In this document: positions 16,453-25,575 of the stretch, piece by piece
How the letters are laid out: every line of letters begins with the position of its first letter
Position numbering within the stretch: position 1 is the first letter of the stretch
DNA from: Acidobacteriota bacterium
GTDB lineage: Bacteria; Acidobacteriota; Terriglobia; 20CM-2-55-15
DNA length: 44,672 bases
Direction of reading: 5' to 3'
Assembly (NCBI GenBank): GCA_022821145.1
Contig: JAJEEE010000007.1
Coordinates: forward strand, 1-44,672
Notes under the pieces: model-generated
The model's input: only the letters and a program-made list of their open reading frames with translations
The model's database searches: none
Told to the model about the DNA's origin: nothing
Position numbers and translations under genes: made by a program

Positions 16453-18891
16453 ATGAGGGTGCTGCGAAAGATCGACAGGCCGGGATGGGCGCTGCTTCCC
16501 TTGCTCGTCCTCCTGCCGACGGCGTCCCTCGCTCAGGAGGGCGCGGCCACTCTCGCCGGCCGTATTCTCGATGACGCCGACGCGTCGCCCATCGGCTTCG
16601 CGACCGTGCTGATCGCGGACGCCTCGGGAGAGCCCCTGTCCGGTGTGTTGGCCGAACAGGACGGGCGCTTTCTGATCGAGGGCCTGCCGCCGGGCGCCTA
16701 CACGATCGAAATGTCGTTCCCCGGTTTCTACCCGCTGGAGGCTGACCTCCTCGTCTCCGAACTCAACCTGTCCTACGACCTCGGAGACGTTCGCCTTGTA
16801 CGGGAACTGAATCTCGAGCAGGCGATTACGGTAACCGCGGAGGCAATCCGGCTGGCCGGGATAAACACCGAGGTATTCAGGCTCGACGACGGGCCGGCGC
16901 TGTCGACCGGTTCGCTGCTCGATGCGATGAGGAATCTTCCGGGCGTGACCGTCGATCAAGAAGGCCGTGTCTCGCTTCGTGGCAGCGACCAGGTCTCGAT
17001 TCTCATTGACGGCAGGCAGTCGAGCCTGACGGGATTCGGAAGTCAGCGCGGCCTCGACAGCGTCTCCGCCGCCAACGTGGAGGCGATCGAGATCATCAAC
17101 AATCCGTCGGCCAGTTTCGACGCGGCCGGCATGGCGGGAATCATCAACATCATCTACAAACAGGAACAGCAAATCGGCCTTTCGGGGGATCTCGGACTGT
17201 CCGCCGGCGTCGGCCAGTTCTCCAAACAGCGATCGGATCTGCCGTCCGATCTGGGAAGCTTCTCGAACAACGGGAAGATCACTCCCAGCGTGAGCCTCAA
17301 CTACAACACCGGACGCGTGCGCAGCTTCTTCCAGACGGAAGTTCTGTTCCAGGACGATTTGCCGAACAACGAGTTCACGACGCGGTTCTACGACGATGGC
17401 CGCGTCATCGAATCGCAAGTGCCGGAGAACCGCGAGCAAATCCACTATATCGTCCGGGCGGGCGCCGACGTCGACGCATGGAATTCCAACACGCTGTCGG
17501 TTTCCGGGATTTACGACTTCGAAACGCATACCGACCGGGCGCAGGTCCCCTTCATCCTGGCGTCCACCGGCGAACGCGAACGATTCTGGTTCTGGCGGGA
17601 AGAAGAAGACACCGGTTTCGCCAACATAAGCTTCGATTTCAAGCACGCTTTCCCGACGCCCGGGCATGAGCTGAATTTCAATCTCCAATACACCCGCGGC
17701 TGGGAGGACGAAGCCTACTTTCTCAATGAGGAGTCCAGAGTCCGCGTCGGAACGGACATGACGCATCTCGTGGCCGAGGAAAACACTCTCCCGCTGAGCC
17801 TCGATTACATACGCCCGCTCTCGAGCGGCCGGCTGGAGTTGGGCGCGAAGCTTCAAACCCGCTGGCTGCCGATCACCTACACCGTCGACCGCGGCGTGCA
17901 GACGGTGATCTACGAGGGTCTCGGAGACTATTCCGATTGGGAGGAAGACATCTACGCGGCGTACGCCAATCTGGTTCAGGTGACGACCGCCTACTCACTG
18001 GAGGCCGGAGTCCGCATCGAGCAGACCCGGGTCGCCTACACCATCCCGGAAGAGAACATCTACTACGAACGAAGCGACACATACGACTACTTCGAAGTCT
18101 TTCCCAACGTCAAGCTCACGTATCAGTTGGGGAACGACAACCAAGTGATCGCCGCGTACAACCGGCGCATCGATCGACCGGGAGAACCCGAGCTGCGCAT
18201 CTTCCCGAAGTACGACGATCCGGAATTGCTCAAAGTGGGCAACCCGTTCCTGCGGCCTCAATTGACCAATGTGTTCGAATTCGGCTTCAGGCGGTCGTGG
18301 GACGGCGGTTTCGCCAACGCCGCCGTGTACCACAGGAATATCGCCGACGCATTCCAACGCATTCTCTCCATTGACGATTCCAACCCGAACTACGACATCG
18401 TCAACAGGATCTTCGAGAACGTGGGGCAGTCGGCCCAGACCGGTATCCAGCTCATCGTGGAGCAACAGATCGCCACGCCATGGCGGATGTCAGGAAGCGT
18501 CAACTGGTTCACGAACGACATCGACGCGCTGGAAACGGTGTTGCTCTTTCCCACCGAGCGGCCGTTCGTGCTGGCGGCTTCGAGAGAACGCACCTGGGAC
18601 CTCACCGTCAACAACCGGATCCAGCTCCCCAGCGCCGGGGAGCTCCAGCTCAGCTATATCTACTACGCCGGCAGGAACGTTCCCCAAGGTCGAGAGCGTG
18701 CACGCTCGTCGCTCGATTTGGCCGCCACATGGCCCATCATGAACGAACGCGCCGAGCTGATCGTCACATTCAGCGATATCTTCAACGACTTCGCGGTGGA
18801 ACGCGAGATCGACGGACAGGGTTTCACTGCGCTCTACCAGAACTTCCTGGAATCTCAGGTTGCGAGTGTCGGCGTGAGAACCCGGTTCTGA
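16453..18891 (+). CDS. TonB-dependent outer-membrane receptor with carboxypeptidase-regulatory-like domain
   Basis: This 812-residue protein begins with a signal peptide (hydrophobic ALLPLLVLLPTASLA). A carboxypeptidase-regulatory-like beta-sandwich follows (AGRILDDADASPIGFATVLI to YDLGDVRL, about residues 30-120). Next is a plug domain with LLDAMRNLPGVTVDQEG and IEIINNPSASFDAAGMAGI, and then a long barrel ending in the aromatic VGVRTRF, a typical outer-membrane C-terminus. It resembles the outer-membrane beta-barrel family 3 receptors that import siderophores, peptides or glycans with TonB energy. The ATG at 16453 was chosen over GTG 16381 because it directly precedes the signal peptide. The ligand is unknown. 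Confidence 0.9.
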   Translation: MRVLRKIDRPGWALLPLLVLLPTASLAQEGAATLAGRILDDADASPIGFATVLIADASGEPLSGVLAEQDGRFLIEGLPPGAYTIEMSFPGFYPLEADLLVSELNLSYDLGDVRLVRELNLEQAITVTAEAIRLAGINTEVFRLDDGPALSTGSLLDAMRNLPGVTVDQEGRVSLRGSDQVSILIDGRQSSLTGFGSQRGLDSVSAANVEAIEIINNPSASFDAAGMAGIINIIYKQEQQIGLSGDLGLSAGVGQFSKQRSDLPSDLGSFSNNGKITPSVSLNYNTGRVRSFFQTEVLFQDDLPNNEFTTRFYDDGRVIESQVPENREQIHYIVRAGADVDAWNSNTLSVSGIYDFETHTDRAQVPFILASTGERERFWFWREEEDTGFANISFDFKHAFPTPGHELNFNLQYTRGWEDEAYFLNEESRVRVGTDMTHLVAEENTLPLSLDYIRPLSSGRLELGAKLQTRWLPITYTVDRGVQTVIYEGLGDYSDWEEDIYAAYANLVQVTTAYSLEAGVRIEQTRVAYTIPEENIYYERSDTYDYFEVFPNVKLTYQLGNDNQVIAAYNRRIDRPGEPELRIFPKYDDPELLKVGNPFLRPQLTNVFEFGFRRSWDGGFANAAVYHRNIADAFQRILSIDDSNPNYDIVNRIFENVGQSAQTGIQLIVEQQIATPWRMSGSVNWFTNDIDALETVLLFPTERPFVLAASRERTWDLTVNNRIQLPSAGELQLSYIYYAGRNVPQGRERARSSLDLAATWPIMNERAELIVTFSDIFNDFAVEREIDGQGFTALYQNFLESQVASVGVRTRF

Positions 18892-18904
18892 AAGTCCGCC
18901 GCAT

Positions 18905-20098
18905 TCAACGATCGATCGACCCCGCGGAAGTCGATTGGAGTCGGGAAACCACCTCGATGCCGACGTCGATGACCGAGCGGCACAGGGCGTGCAGGAAGCA
19001 GGTCTGCTCGGACATCTCCAGCGCGCGCCGGGCGAAGTCGTCGTCGTGTTCCGTGCCCAGGTGGACGTGGGTCTCGACAGGCTCGGCCGACGCCCGCCCC
19101 GCGGGCGCCCATCCCGAGAAGCCGGTGTCCTGGACCACGGCATACGACGACAGCGGTTTGCGAACGATCTTGGCGTAGCGGCCAAACTGCGTCAGGAAGC
19201 AAAAAGCCAAGCCGGCCGACACGTAGCTCATCGCATCCGGCGCCCGGCCGCGGCCCCCGGCCGCCTCCGCCTCCTCGGAACGCATGTAGAAGATCGAGCC
19301 GTGCGGGTTGAACAGTTGCTGCTCGATCACCTTGACGCCGTCCGGATCGATCGTGCAGATTCCGCGGACGTGGAGACGCCGGCTCTGCTCCGACGCGTAG
19401 CTCGACCCGGCGCTGCTGGTGATCTCATCCGTCACCGGCGACATCCCGCCGCGCCGCATCAGCTCCGACCCGACCTCGGGGCCCGGCCGGGACGCATCGA
19501 ACAGATCGGCGCCGGGCGTCACCGGACCCCCTCCGACGCGTTCGACGCGGCCCGGCTCGATCGCGCGTCCATTGTGGGTCAACGTGAAACGGCTCTTCAG
19601 GGCGGCCGACATCAGCCCACGGACCGGCGCCTGGACGACGGCGTCGCGCATCAAGGCTTCCGCCTGCTCCCGGCTGGTCGACGCGTCGATCTCGGCGGCG
19701 AGACGGACGGGCAGCGCGCCCCCCGTCATGGTGCCCTTCAGCGCCGAGCCCGTCATCGTGTAATAGTTGTCCTGAACCAGGCGCAGCCCGGGCAGCGCGA
19801 TACCGCGACGGCGCGCGAGCCGTTGCGCCGTCTCCATGAACGCGGCCACCATCCCGGTGGTCATGTGCCCGAGCGGACACGGCGCGGCGTCGTCGCCGTC
19901 CAGGTAGGCGCCTTCGTCGCTGGACACGCGCCAGACCCGGCCGCCCAGACTGGAGACGATCAGGGCTTCCTTCTGCATCACGGACAGTGAGCGGGCGGCG
20001 GTGCGAACGGCAATGCCCCGCCGATTCCCGGGAGGTTCGAGCCCGTCGGACGCGGCCGGGAAGAATAGCGGCTTCCCCATGTCCTCGAGAACGTTCAT
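18905..20098 (-). CDS. OsmC-like protein (apparently tandem domains)
   Basis: This 397-residue protein shows OsmC/Ohr-type features twice. The first half has the Cys-containing PCPLGHMTTGMVAAFMETAQ helix and then LPGLRLVQDNYYTMTGS strands. The second half has YVSAGLAFCFLTQFGRYAKI and a C-terminal EQTCFLHALCRS, the usual second-Cys segment. Single OsmC proteins have about 140 residues and reduce organic hydroperoxides with a Cys pair. Here a pair seems to be completed only in the second half, so the first half may be degenerate. The role is inferred from these motifs. The start at 20098 lies just after a TATAGA box, so the message may be leaderless. Confidence 0.65.
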   Translation of the reverse strand: MNVLEDMGKPLFFPAASDGLEPPGNRRGIAVRTAARSLSVMQKEALIVSSLGGRVWRVSSDEGAYLDGDDAAPCPLGHMTTGMVAAFMETAQRLARRRGIALPGLRLVQDNYYTMTGSALKGTMTGGALPVRLAAEIDASTSREQAEALMRDAVVQAPVRGLMSAALKSRFTLTHNGRAIEPGRVERVGGGPVTPGADLFDASRPGPEVGSELMRRGGMSPVTDEITSSAGSSYASEQSRRLHVRGICTIDPDGVKVIEQQLFNPHGSIFYMRSEEAEAAGGRGRAPDAMSYVSAGLAFCFLTQFGRYAKIVRKPLSSYAVVQDTGFSGWAPAGRASAEPVETHVHLGTEHDDDFARRALEMSEQTCFLHALCRSVIDVGIEVVSRLQSTSAGSIDR

Positions 20099-20105
20099 GA
20101 CGGTC

Positions 20106-20134
20106 TCTATAGCAGCCCGCGGCTAGAATGTACA
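20106..20134 (-). promoter_or_regulatory. Putative sigma70 promoter of the OsmC-like gene
   Basis: On the minus strand TGTACA (20134-20129) and TATAGA (20111-20106) are 17 bases apart. The expected start of transcription, about 20099, coincides with the base before the ATG at 20098. Confidence 0.45.
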
Positions 20135-20178
20135 TGGCCGAGCCGATGAGACGCCGGCCGCATCGGAACGGAGCCCAA

Positions 20179-21012
20179 ATGCCCTCACCTTCCAAGACCC
20201 AGGCGAAGAAGAAACGTCTGACGATGGCCGAACGCGCCGACCGGCACGCGTTGTACCAGGACGCCGTTCAGTGCGTCGAGGCGGAAATCGACTTCGTCGA
20301 CGACACGTACTTCGCGCTGCGCGGCCGCCGGGCGCGGCTCCTGCGCGAGGACTTCTGCGGCACGGCGAACACGTCGTGCGAATGGGTCCGACGACGGAAG
20401 ACGAACCGGGCGATCGGCGTCGATATCGATGCCGAGACCCAGAAATGGGGACGCCGGAACAATGTCGCGAAACTGGACGCCGGCGCTCGCCAACGGGTCC
20501 GGCTGGTGGACGCCGACGTGATGAAAGTGCGCTGCGAGCCGGTCGACATCGTTCTGGCCATGAACTTCAGTTACTGGCTGTTCAAGCGCCGGGACCAGTT
20601 GCGCGAGTACTTCCGCCGCGTGCACCGTGGCCTGGCCGATGGCGGGCTGCTGATGCTGGACGCCTACGGCGGCTCCGACGCCCATCGACAGTTGAAAGAG
20701 CGAAAGAAAAAGGACGGCTTCACGTACGTCTGGGAGCAGGAAACCTACGATCCCATCACCGGCGATCTGTACTGCCACATCCACTTCCGATTCCCCGACA
20801 AATCCCGGATCAAGAAGGCCTTCACCTACGACTTCCGCCTGTGGTCGCTGCCGGAAATCCGCGAAATCCTGCTGGAGGCGGGATTCGAGCAGGCCACCGT
20901 CTATTGGGAAGGCACGGACGAAGACACCGACGAGGGCAACGGTGAGTTCACGCCGTCGGAGCAGGGTGAAGCCGACGACGCGTTCATCGTCTATATCGTT
21001 GCGGAAACGTGA
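20179..21012 (+). CDS. Class I SAM-dependent methyltransferase
   Basis: This 277-residue protein has a Rossmann-like methyltransferase core. Motif I is modified (LLREDFCGTANTSCEWV), the acidic ribose-binding residue lies in AIGVDIDAET, then VRLVDADVMKV and the motif IV-like VDIVLAMNFSYW. A later stretch (HRGLADGGLLMLDAYGG) is the usual post-IV strand-helix. The DFCGT form is typical of a group of uncharacterised methyltransferases. The C-terminus is acidic (DEDTDEGNGE). The ATG at 20179 was preferred because GGAG precedes it and it starts the Lys-rich N-terminus; an upstream ATG at 20128 extends the frame by 17 residues. The substrate is unknown. Confidence 0.85.
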   Translation: MPSPSKTQAKKKRLTMAERADRHALYQDAVQCVEAEIDFVDDTYFALRGRRARLLREDFCGTANTSCEWVRRRKTNRAIGVDIDAETQKWGRRNNVAKLDAGARQRVRLVDADVMKVRCEPVDIVLAMNFSYWLFKRRDQLREYFRRVHRGLADGGLLMLDAYGGSDAHRQLKERKKKDGFTYVWEQETYDPITGDLYCHIHFRFPDKSRIKKAFTYDFRLWSLPEIREILLEAGFEQATVYWEGTDEDTDEGNGEFTPSEQGEADDAFIVYIVAET

Positions 21013-21030
21013 CGCGCGCGCAGCCGCGGC

Positions 21031-21915
21031 TTAGGGCGCGGACGTCACCCAGGCGCTCCACCACGCGTCGCGCAACGCCAGGGCTCCGGCGGCGAGCCGC
21101 TCGGCGGCAAAACGCCTGTGCGGTTCGCTGTCGGTGCTCTCGTCGAACGGCAGGTCGCGATCCAGGCGGTAGAGCGGTTCGACAAGCTCGAACGAGTCGT
21201 GGATATGGTCCAGGACATCGCGCCGCGGGTCGTCCCAGACCTCGGCGCTCCGGTCCATCAGCGGGACGATGTCGTCCAGCGTCAACCGCGCCCCGACGAA
21301 TTCGGTCTCGAATCGCGCATGGATGCCGCGTCCCGTGGCATACCCCTGGGGATTCTCACCCGCCCACCCGTCGAAGTGCACCGTCGTGTGAAGGGGGTTG
21401 GCCGCGTCGGTCACGTAGTGTCCCAAGATCCCCGCATCGTTGACGATGCGTTGCTCGATCCAGCCGCGCACCCGCGGGTCGCCTTCCGTCCGCCACAGGC
21501 GAAACTCCAGCCGCAGTCGTTGGAACAGCTCGAGCATCCGGTAGGAAGCGAAGCCCGGCGGCGCGCCGTCCCCGACGGCGCGCGCGAAGCCGTGCCGATC
21601 GTCGTTGTCCAGGGCGCCCTCCGGCACCCGCTCGAGGTCCAGGTAGTGCCCCGGGCTGTATGCCCCGTCGAGCGCGGGATCGAGAGCCGCCTCGCGGGCG
21701 TCGCGCCAGCGGTCGGGCTCGGGATTGAGATACGTCAACTGATCGATCGCGTCGCGGAAGAACGCGGGCATGGCGGAAGGCAGCGCGAGAACCGCCGCGC
21801 GCGCCGAGATCTCGTGGCCGTGGGTACCCCAGGCTTCGACCGGGCGCGGCCCCCAGATAAGGTATGATGCGCTCACCAGGCAAAACACCGTAGCGAGCGA
21901 AATCGCGGATTTCAT
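21031..21915 (-). CDS. S1/P1 nuclease-like secreted zinc phosphodiesterase
   Basis: This 294-residue protein has a signal peptide ending in VEA, so the mature chain starts with Trp29 (WGTHGHEIS). In S1/P1 nucleases and zinc phospholipases C the N-terminal Trp and nearby His bind zinc. Further ligands are visible in YSPGHYLDLE (H90) and in GHYVTDAANPLHTTVHFDGW (H166, D170, H176, H180), the family's central zinc motif. It should cleave nucleic acids or phosphoesters in the periplasm. The ATG at 21915 has a GGAGG site; a longer frame to 22068 lacks a signal at its start and was not used. Confidence 0.82.
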   Translation of the reverse strand: MKSAISLATVFCLVSASYLIWGPRPVEAWGTHGHEISARAAVLALPSAMPAFFRDAIDQLTYLNPEPDRWRDAREAALDPALDGAYSPGHYLDLERVPEGALDNDDRHGFARAVGDGAPPGFASYRMLELFQRLRLEFRLWRTEGDPRVRGWIEQRIVNDAGILGHYVTDAANPLHTTVHFDGWAGENPQGYATGRGIHARFETEFVGARLTLDDIVPLMDRSAEVWDDPRRDVLDHIHDSFELVEPLYRLDRDLPFDESTDSEPHRRFAAERLAAGALALRDAWWSAWVTSAP

Positions 21916-21998
21916 GCGTCGGGGCCTCCAGGCGATCGCGGTTTGAACGGGCATTCTACAGTACGGACGCCGGCGCGCGAACCGGAGGGGAAACCACG

Positions 21999-23468
21999 AT
22001 GAACGAACAAACGTCGACCCCGGAACGAGCCGACTCCGCGATCGCGCGCCCGATGTCGCGACGCGCATGGATGGGCGCCGCCGGCGCGGTTTCAGGTGGT
22101 GCGCTGGTCTCGGCGTGCACGTCCGGCGGCGAGCAACCGCAAGAAGACGCCGCCGCGTCCGTCGTCCCGCTGGGCGAACGCATCCTGCTGCGCGGCGGCT
22201 CGGTCCTGTCCATGGATCCCGACGTCGGCGACTTCGACGCCGCCGACGTCCTGATCGACGGCACGACCATCGAGGCGGTCGGACCCGGCCTCGACGCGTC
22301 CGCGGAGATCCTGGACGCGTCGAACATGATCGTGATGCCGGGCTTCGTCGACACCCACCGGCACATGTGGCAAGGCGCCCTGCGGAACATTCTGCCCAAC
22401 GGCCTGCTCAGCGACTATACGCGGGACATCACCGGCGCGGCGCGGCGCGTGTTTCGCCCGGAAGACGCCCGCATCGGCGACCTGGTGTCGGCGCTGGGCG
22501 CCATCAACGCGGGCGTGACGACCGTTCTGGACTGGTCCCATATCGGCAACAGCCCCGATCACACCGACGCCGCGATATCGGGGTTGCGCGAAGCCGGCAT
22601 CCGCGCGGTCTACGCGTACGGCTCGGGCGCGGGCGGCGCCGCCAACGCGTATCCAGGCGATATCCGCCGGCTTCGCGACGAGTGGTTTTCCTCAGATGAC
22701 CAACTCCTCACGCTTGCGTTGGCCGGGGGACTCAACGCGGACACCTGGGCGCTGGCGCGCGATGTCGGCGCCCCGATCTCGGTCCATGTCAACGGTGCGG
22801 GCGCGCTGCTCTCCGTGGCCGGCGCGATGGGGCCCGACGTCACCTACATCCACTGCGTCAACCTGACCGGGGATGAGTGGCGGCTGGTCGCCGACTCGGG
22901 CGGCCACGTGTCCATCGCCGCCCCGATCGAAATGAAGATGGGGCACGGCATCCCGCCCTTCCAGCAGGCGCTGGATCACGGCATCCGGCCGAGCCTGAGC
23001 GTCGATGTCGAAACCGAGATGCCGGGCGACATGTTCACGCAGATGCGGTCGGCTCTGACGTTGCAGCGCATGCAGGCCAATGCCCGCGCCGGGGACCCCG
23101 ATCAGCCGGCGTTGATTACGGTTCGCGACGTCATCGAGTTCGGGACGATCGCCGGCGCGCGCGCAAACGCGCTCGGCGACCGGATCGGCACGCTGACGCC
23201 CGGAAAGGAAGCCGACGTCATCATGCTGCGGAAGGACATGATCAACGTGCTGCCGGTGAACCACGCCTACGGCGCGGTCGTCCTGGGCATGGACACGAGC
23301 AACGTCGACACGGTGTTCATCCGCGGCGAGTTGAAGAAGCGCGGCGGCCAACTGGTCGGCGTCGACCTGGACCGGATCGGCCGGATGGCGGCCGACTCCC
23401 GCGACTACATCGTCCGGAACGCGGGATGGCCGGAAACCCTGCTGGGCGGCTACCTGCCGGGGCACTAG
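21999..23468 (+). CDS. Secreted amidohydrolase (cytosine deaminase/chlorohydrolase-like)
   Basis: This 489-residue protein belongs to the ATZ/TRZ-like amidohydrolase group. The N-terminus has a Tat-like twin-arginine motif (SRRAWMGAAGA, about 20-30) and a lipobox Cys (C40), so it is probably a folded lipoprotein exported by Tat. The first metal pair is DTHRHMW (H120, H122). Other active-site His or Asp positions are in ISVHVNGAG, YIHCVN and SVDVE. The TPGKEADVIML and GAVVLGMDTSNVDTVFI blocks are typical C-terminal parts. It should hydrolyse or deaminate a heterocyclic or N-acyl compound. Its stop overlaps the convergent TonB-like gene by four bases (CTAG). Confidence 0.87.
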   Translation: MNEQTSTPERADSAIARPMSRRAWMGAAGAVSGGALVSACTSGGEQPQEDAAASVVPLGERILLRGGSVLSMDPDVGDFDAADVLIDGTTIEAVGPGLDASAEILDASNMIVMPGFVDTHRHMWQGALRNILPNGLLSDYTRDITGAARRVFRPEDARIGDLVSALGAINAGVTTVLDWSHIGNSPDHTDAAISGLREAGIRAVYAYGSGAGGAANAYPGDIRRLRDEWFSSDDQLLTLALAGGLNADTWALARDVGAPISVHVNGAGALLSVAGAMGPDVTYIHCVNLTGDEWRLVADSGGHVSIAAPIEMKMGHGIPPFQQALDHGIRPSLSVDVETEMPGDMFTQMRSALTLQRMQANARAGDPDQPALITVRDVIEFGTIAGARANALGDRIGTLTPGKEADVIMLRKDMINVLPVNHAYGAVVLGMDTSNVDTVFIRGELKKRGGQLVGVDLDRIGRMAADSRDYIVRNAGWPETLLGGYLPGH

Positions 23469-24199
23469 TCCAGTCGGAACGTGAAGCTGACGGTCGTGGC
23501 CACGGCCACCGGGACGTTGTTGAGTCGGCTCGGCTCGTAACGCCACTCGCGGACTGCGTCCAGCGCAGCCATGGCCAGATCCGCATGATCGGTCGAAACC
23601 ACTCTAAGGCCCGTGATGACGCCGTCCGCGCCAATCATTCCTTCCAGGGCGACAGTCCCTTCCACGCCGTCGGCGCGCAGTTGCGGTGGATAGTCTGGCC
23701 GAACCATGGTGATGAGCCTTCCGGGAGAGACCCCGGCAGTCACCCGGAGCCGATCCGGCTCCGACGATTCGACGGGCTCTTCCGGCGGAAGCCGATCGGA
23801 TACGACTTCCATCGCGGTCGCGACACCGCCGACAGAAAGCAGAACGTCCCGCAGCAGTGTCCGCCCCTCTTCGATCACGACCTCCTGGCGGTGATCCAGG
23901 AAGCCGGGCAACCGCGCAATCAGCACGTATTCTCCAGGCGGCACTTCGGGTATCCGATACTCCCCGGCGTTGCTGGAGATGCGGACGATCGACGCAGCGT
24001 CGCCTTCCAATCCGACTTCGACGCCGGGCACACGCGCGCCCGTCAAGTCGAGAACCACGCCGGCAACGCTGGCGGAAGGCTCTTCCTGGATCGACGCCGG
24101 GATGCCGGCGACGGGCAGGATGAAACAAACGGCGACGCCCAGAATGAAGCCCAAGGTGAACTTCGTCACCGTACGGTGATTGATCCTTGAATTCGGCAT
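23465..24199 (-). CDS. TonB C-terminal domain protein with carboxypeptidase-regulatory-like domain
   Basis: This 244-residue protein has an N-terminal membrane anchor (FTLGFILGVAVCFILPVAG, about 14-32). A carboxypeptidase-regulatory-like sandwich follows (SVAGVVLDLTGARVPGVEV to LLSVGG), and then a TonB-type C-terminal domain around RLITMVRPDYPPQLR, GTVALEGMIGADGVITGL and AVREWRYEPSR. It resembles the many TonB-like energy-transducer or scaffold proteins of Acidobacteriota, which have no proline-rich linker. Pairing with the receptor at 16453 is possible but not shown. The ATG at 24199 was chosen because the frame upstream of it is Arg-rich noise. Confidence 0.82.
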   Translation of the reverse strand: MPNSRINHRTVTKFTLGFILGVAVCFILPVAGIPASIQEEPSASVAGVVLDLTGARVPGVEVGLEGDAASIVRISSNAGEYRIPEVPPGEYVLIARLPGFLDHRQEVVIEEGRTLLRDVLLSVGGVATAMEVVSDRLPPEEPVESSEPDRLRVTAGVSPGRLITMVRPDYPPQLRADGVEGTVALEGMIGADGVITGLRVVSTDHADLAMAALDAVREWRYEPSRLNNVPVAVATTVSFTFRLD

Positions 24200-24312
24200 T
24201 GGGGGTCCATTATTCGAGCGCCGACGAGCCGGTTCAAAGAAAATTCGCAAGCCACTCCTTGGGCCCCAGTCTCGCTCGATGGCACAATTCTGCGCACGCC
24301 AAGGAGCGGCCG

Positions 24313-25410
24313 ATGACCGACGAGAACAAGATCAAGAGCCTGACGAGCTACACGCGGCTGGGATCCAGCGGCCTGCGCGTGTCCCCGCTGTGCCTGGGAA
24401 CGATGACGTTCGGTGAAGACTGGGGCTGGGGGAGCAACCCGTCCGACTCCCGCGCGATCTTCGACCGCTATCTGGATGCCGGGGGCAACTTCATCGATAC
24501 CGCCGACGGATACACGGGCGGCCGCTCCGAAGAGCTGCTGGGCCAATTCATGGCCGACGCCGGCAATCGCGACCGCGTCGTTCTTGCGACGAAGTTCACG
24601 TTTGTCGGCGTTCCCGGCGATCCCAACGCATGCGGCAACGGGCGGAAGAACATCTATCGCGCCATCGAAGGGTCGCTGCGCCGGCTCAGGACCGATTACA
24701 TCGATCTCTACTGGCTTCATTTCTGGGACGGTCTGACCCCTGTCGAAGAGGTCATGGAGACTCTCGACGCCCTCGTTCGCGAAGGCAAGGTGCGTTACCT
24801 GGGCCTGAGTGACACACCCGCCTGGTACCTGGCGCGGGCGCAGACGATGGCCGAGCTCCGCGGCCGAGCCCGTATCGCCGCATTGCAACTGGAGTATTCG
24901 CTGGTCGAGCGCAACATCGAACGCGAACACGTTCCCGCGGCGATCGAACTCGGGATGGGCGTTCTCCCCTGGAGCCCGCTCGCCAGCGGCTTCCTCTCGG
25001 GAAAGTACCGGCGGAAGGGGGATAGCGGTGAAGGCGAAGGACGACTCGACATTCAGCGGAAACAGGGCAGCACGCTCTTCCAGCGGTACACCGACCACAA
25101 CTGGAGGATCCTGGACGTCCTGCTCGAAGCGGCGAAAGAACTCGGCAGGACTCCCGCTCAAGCCGCGCTGAACTGGGTGACGAAGCGGCCCGGGGTGACG
25201 TCATCGATCATCGGCGCGACGAAGCTGACCCAACTCGAAGACAATCTGGCCTCGCTCGAATTCGACATCCCGGAGGAACTGTCGGCGAAGCTCGAGGAAG
25301 CGAGCCGTCCCCCGGCGGTGTTTCCGTACAACTTCTATCAGCCCGAGATGCGCTCTTTTTCGATGGGCGGTGTCCGAGTATCGAGCGAACCGGCTTGGTT
25401 CAGACCGTAA
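24313..25410 (+). CDS. Aldo/keto reductase
   Basis: This 365-residue protein is an AKR-fold NADPH oxidoreductase. The catalytic tetrad is visible: D62 and Y67 in FIDTADGYTGG, K94 in LATKF and H136 in LYWLHFWDG. The C-terminal SIIGATKLTQLEDNL is the usual cofactor-binding segment. It reduces or oxidises an aldehyde or ketone in the cytoplasm; the substrate is unknown. The ATG at 24313 has a good AAGGAG site. It stands alone, separated by about 165 bases from the peptidase gene that follows. Confidence 0.92.
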   Translation: MTDENKIKSLTSYTRLGSSGLRVSPLCLGTMTFGEDWGWGSNPSDSRAIFDRYLDAGGNFIDTADGYTGGRSEELLGQFMADAGNRDRVVLATKFTFVGVPGDPNACGNGRKNIYRAIEGSLRRLRTDYIDLYWLHFWDGLTPVEEVMETLDALVREGKVRYLGLSDTPAWYLARAQTMAELRGRARIAALQLEYSLVERNIEREHVPAAIELGMGVLPWSPLASGFLSGKYRRKGDSGEGEGRLDIQRKQGSTLFQRYTDHNWRILDVLLEAAKELGRTPAQAALNWVTKRPGVTSSIIGATKLTQLEDNLASLEFDIPEELSAKLEEASRPPAVFPYNFYQPEMRSFSMGGVRVSSEPAWFRP

Positions 25411-25575
25411 CCCCGCGGACATGCGAACGCGGCGACGTCCACATGAACATCCAGCCGCATCGGAGTGTCGGCTTGGCGAGCTTCCCGGGATCCGTGCTCG
25501 ACAGGTTTCCGAAAGCGATCCTGACAAAGTAAGCTATTCGTTCAAGCTTCGACCACTCGGGGAGAAAATCCGACC

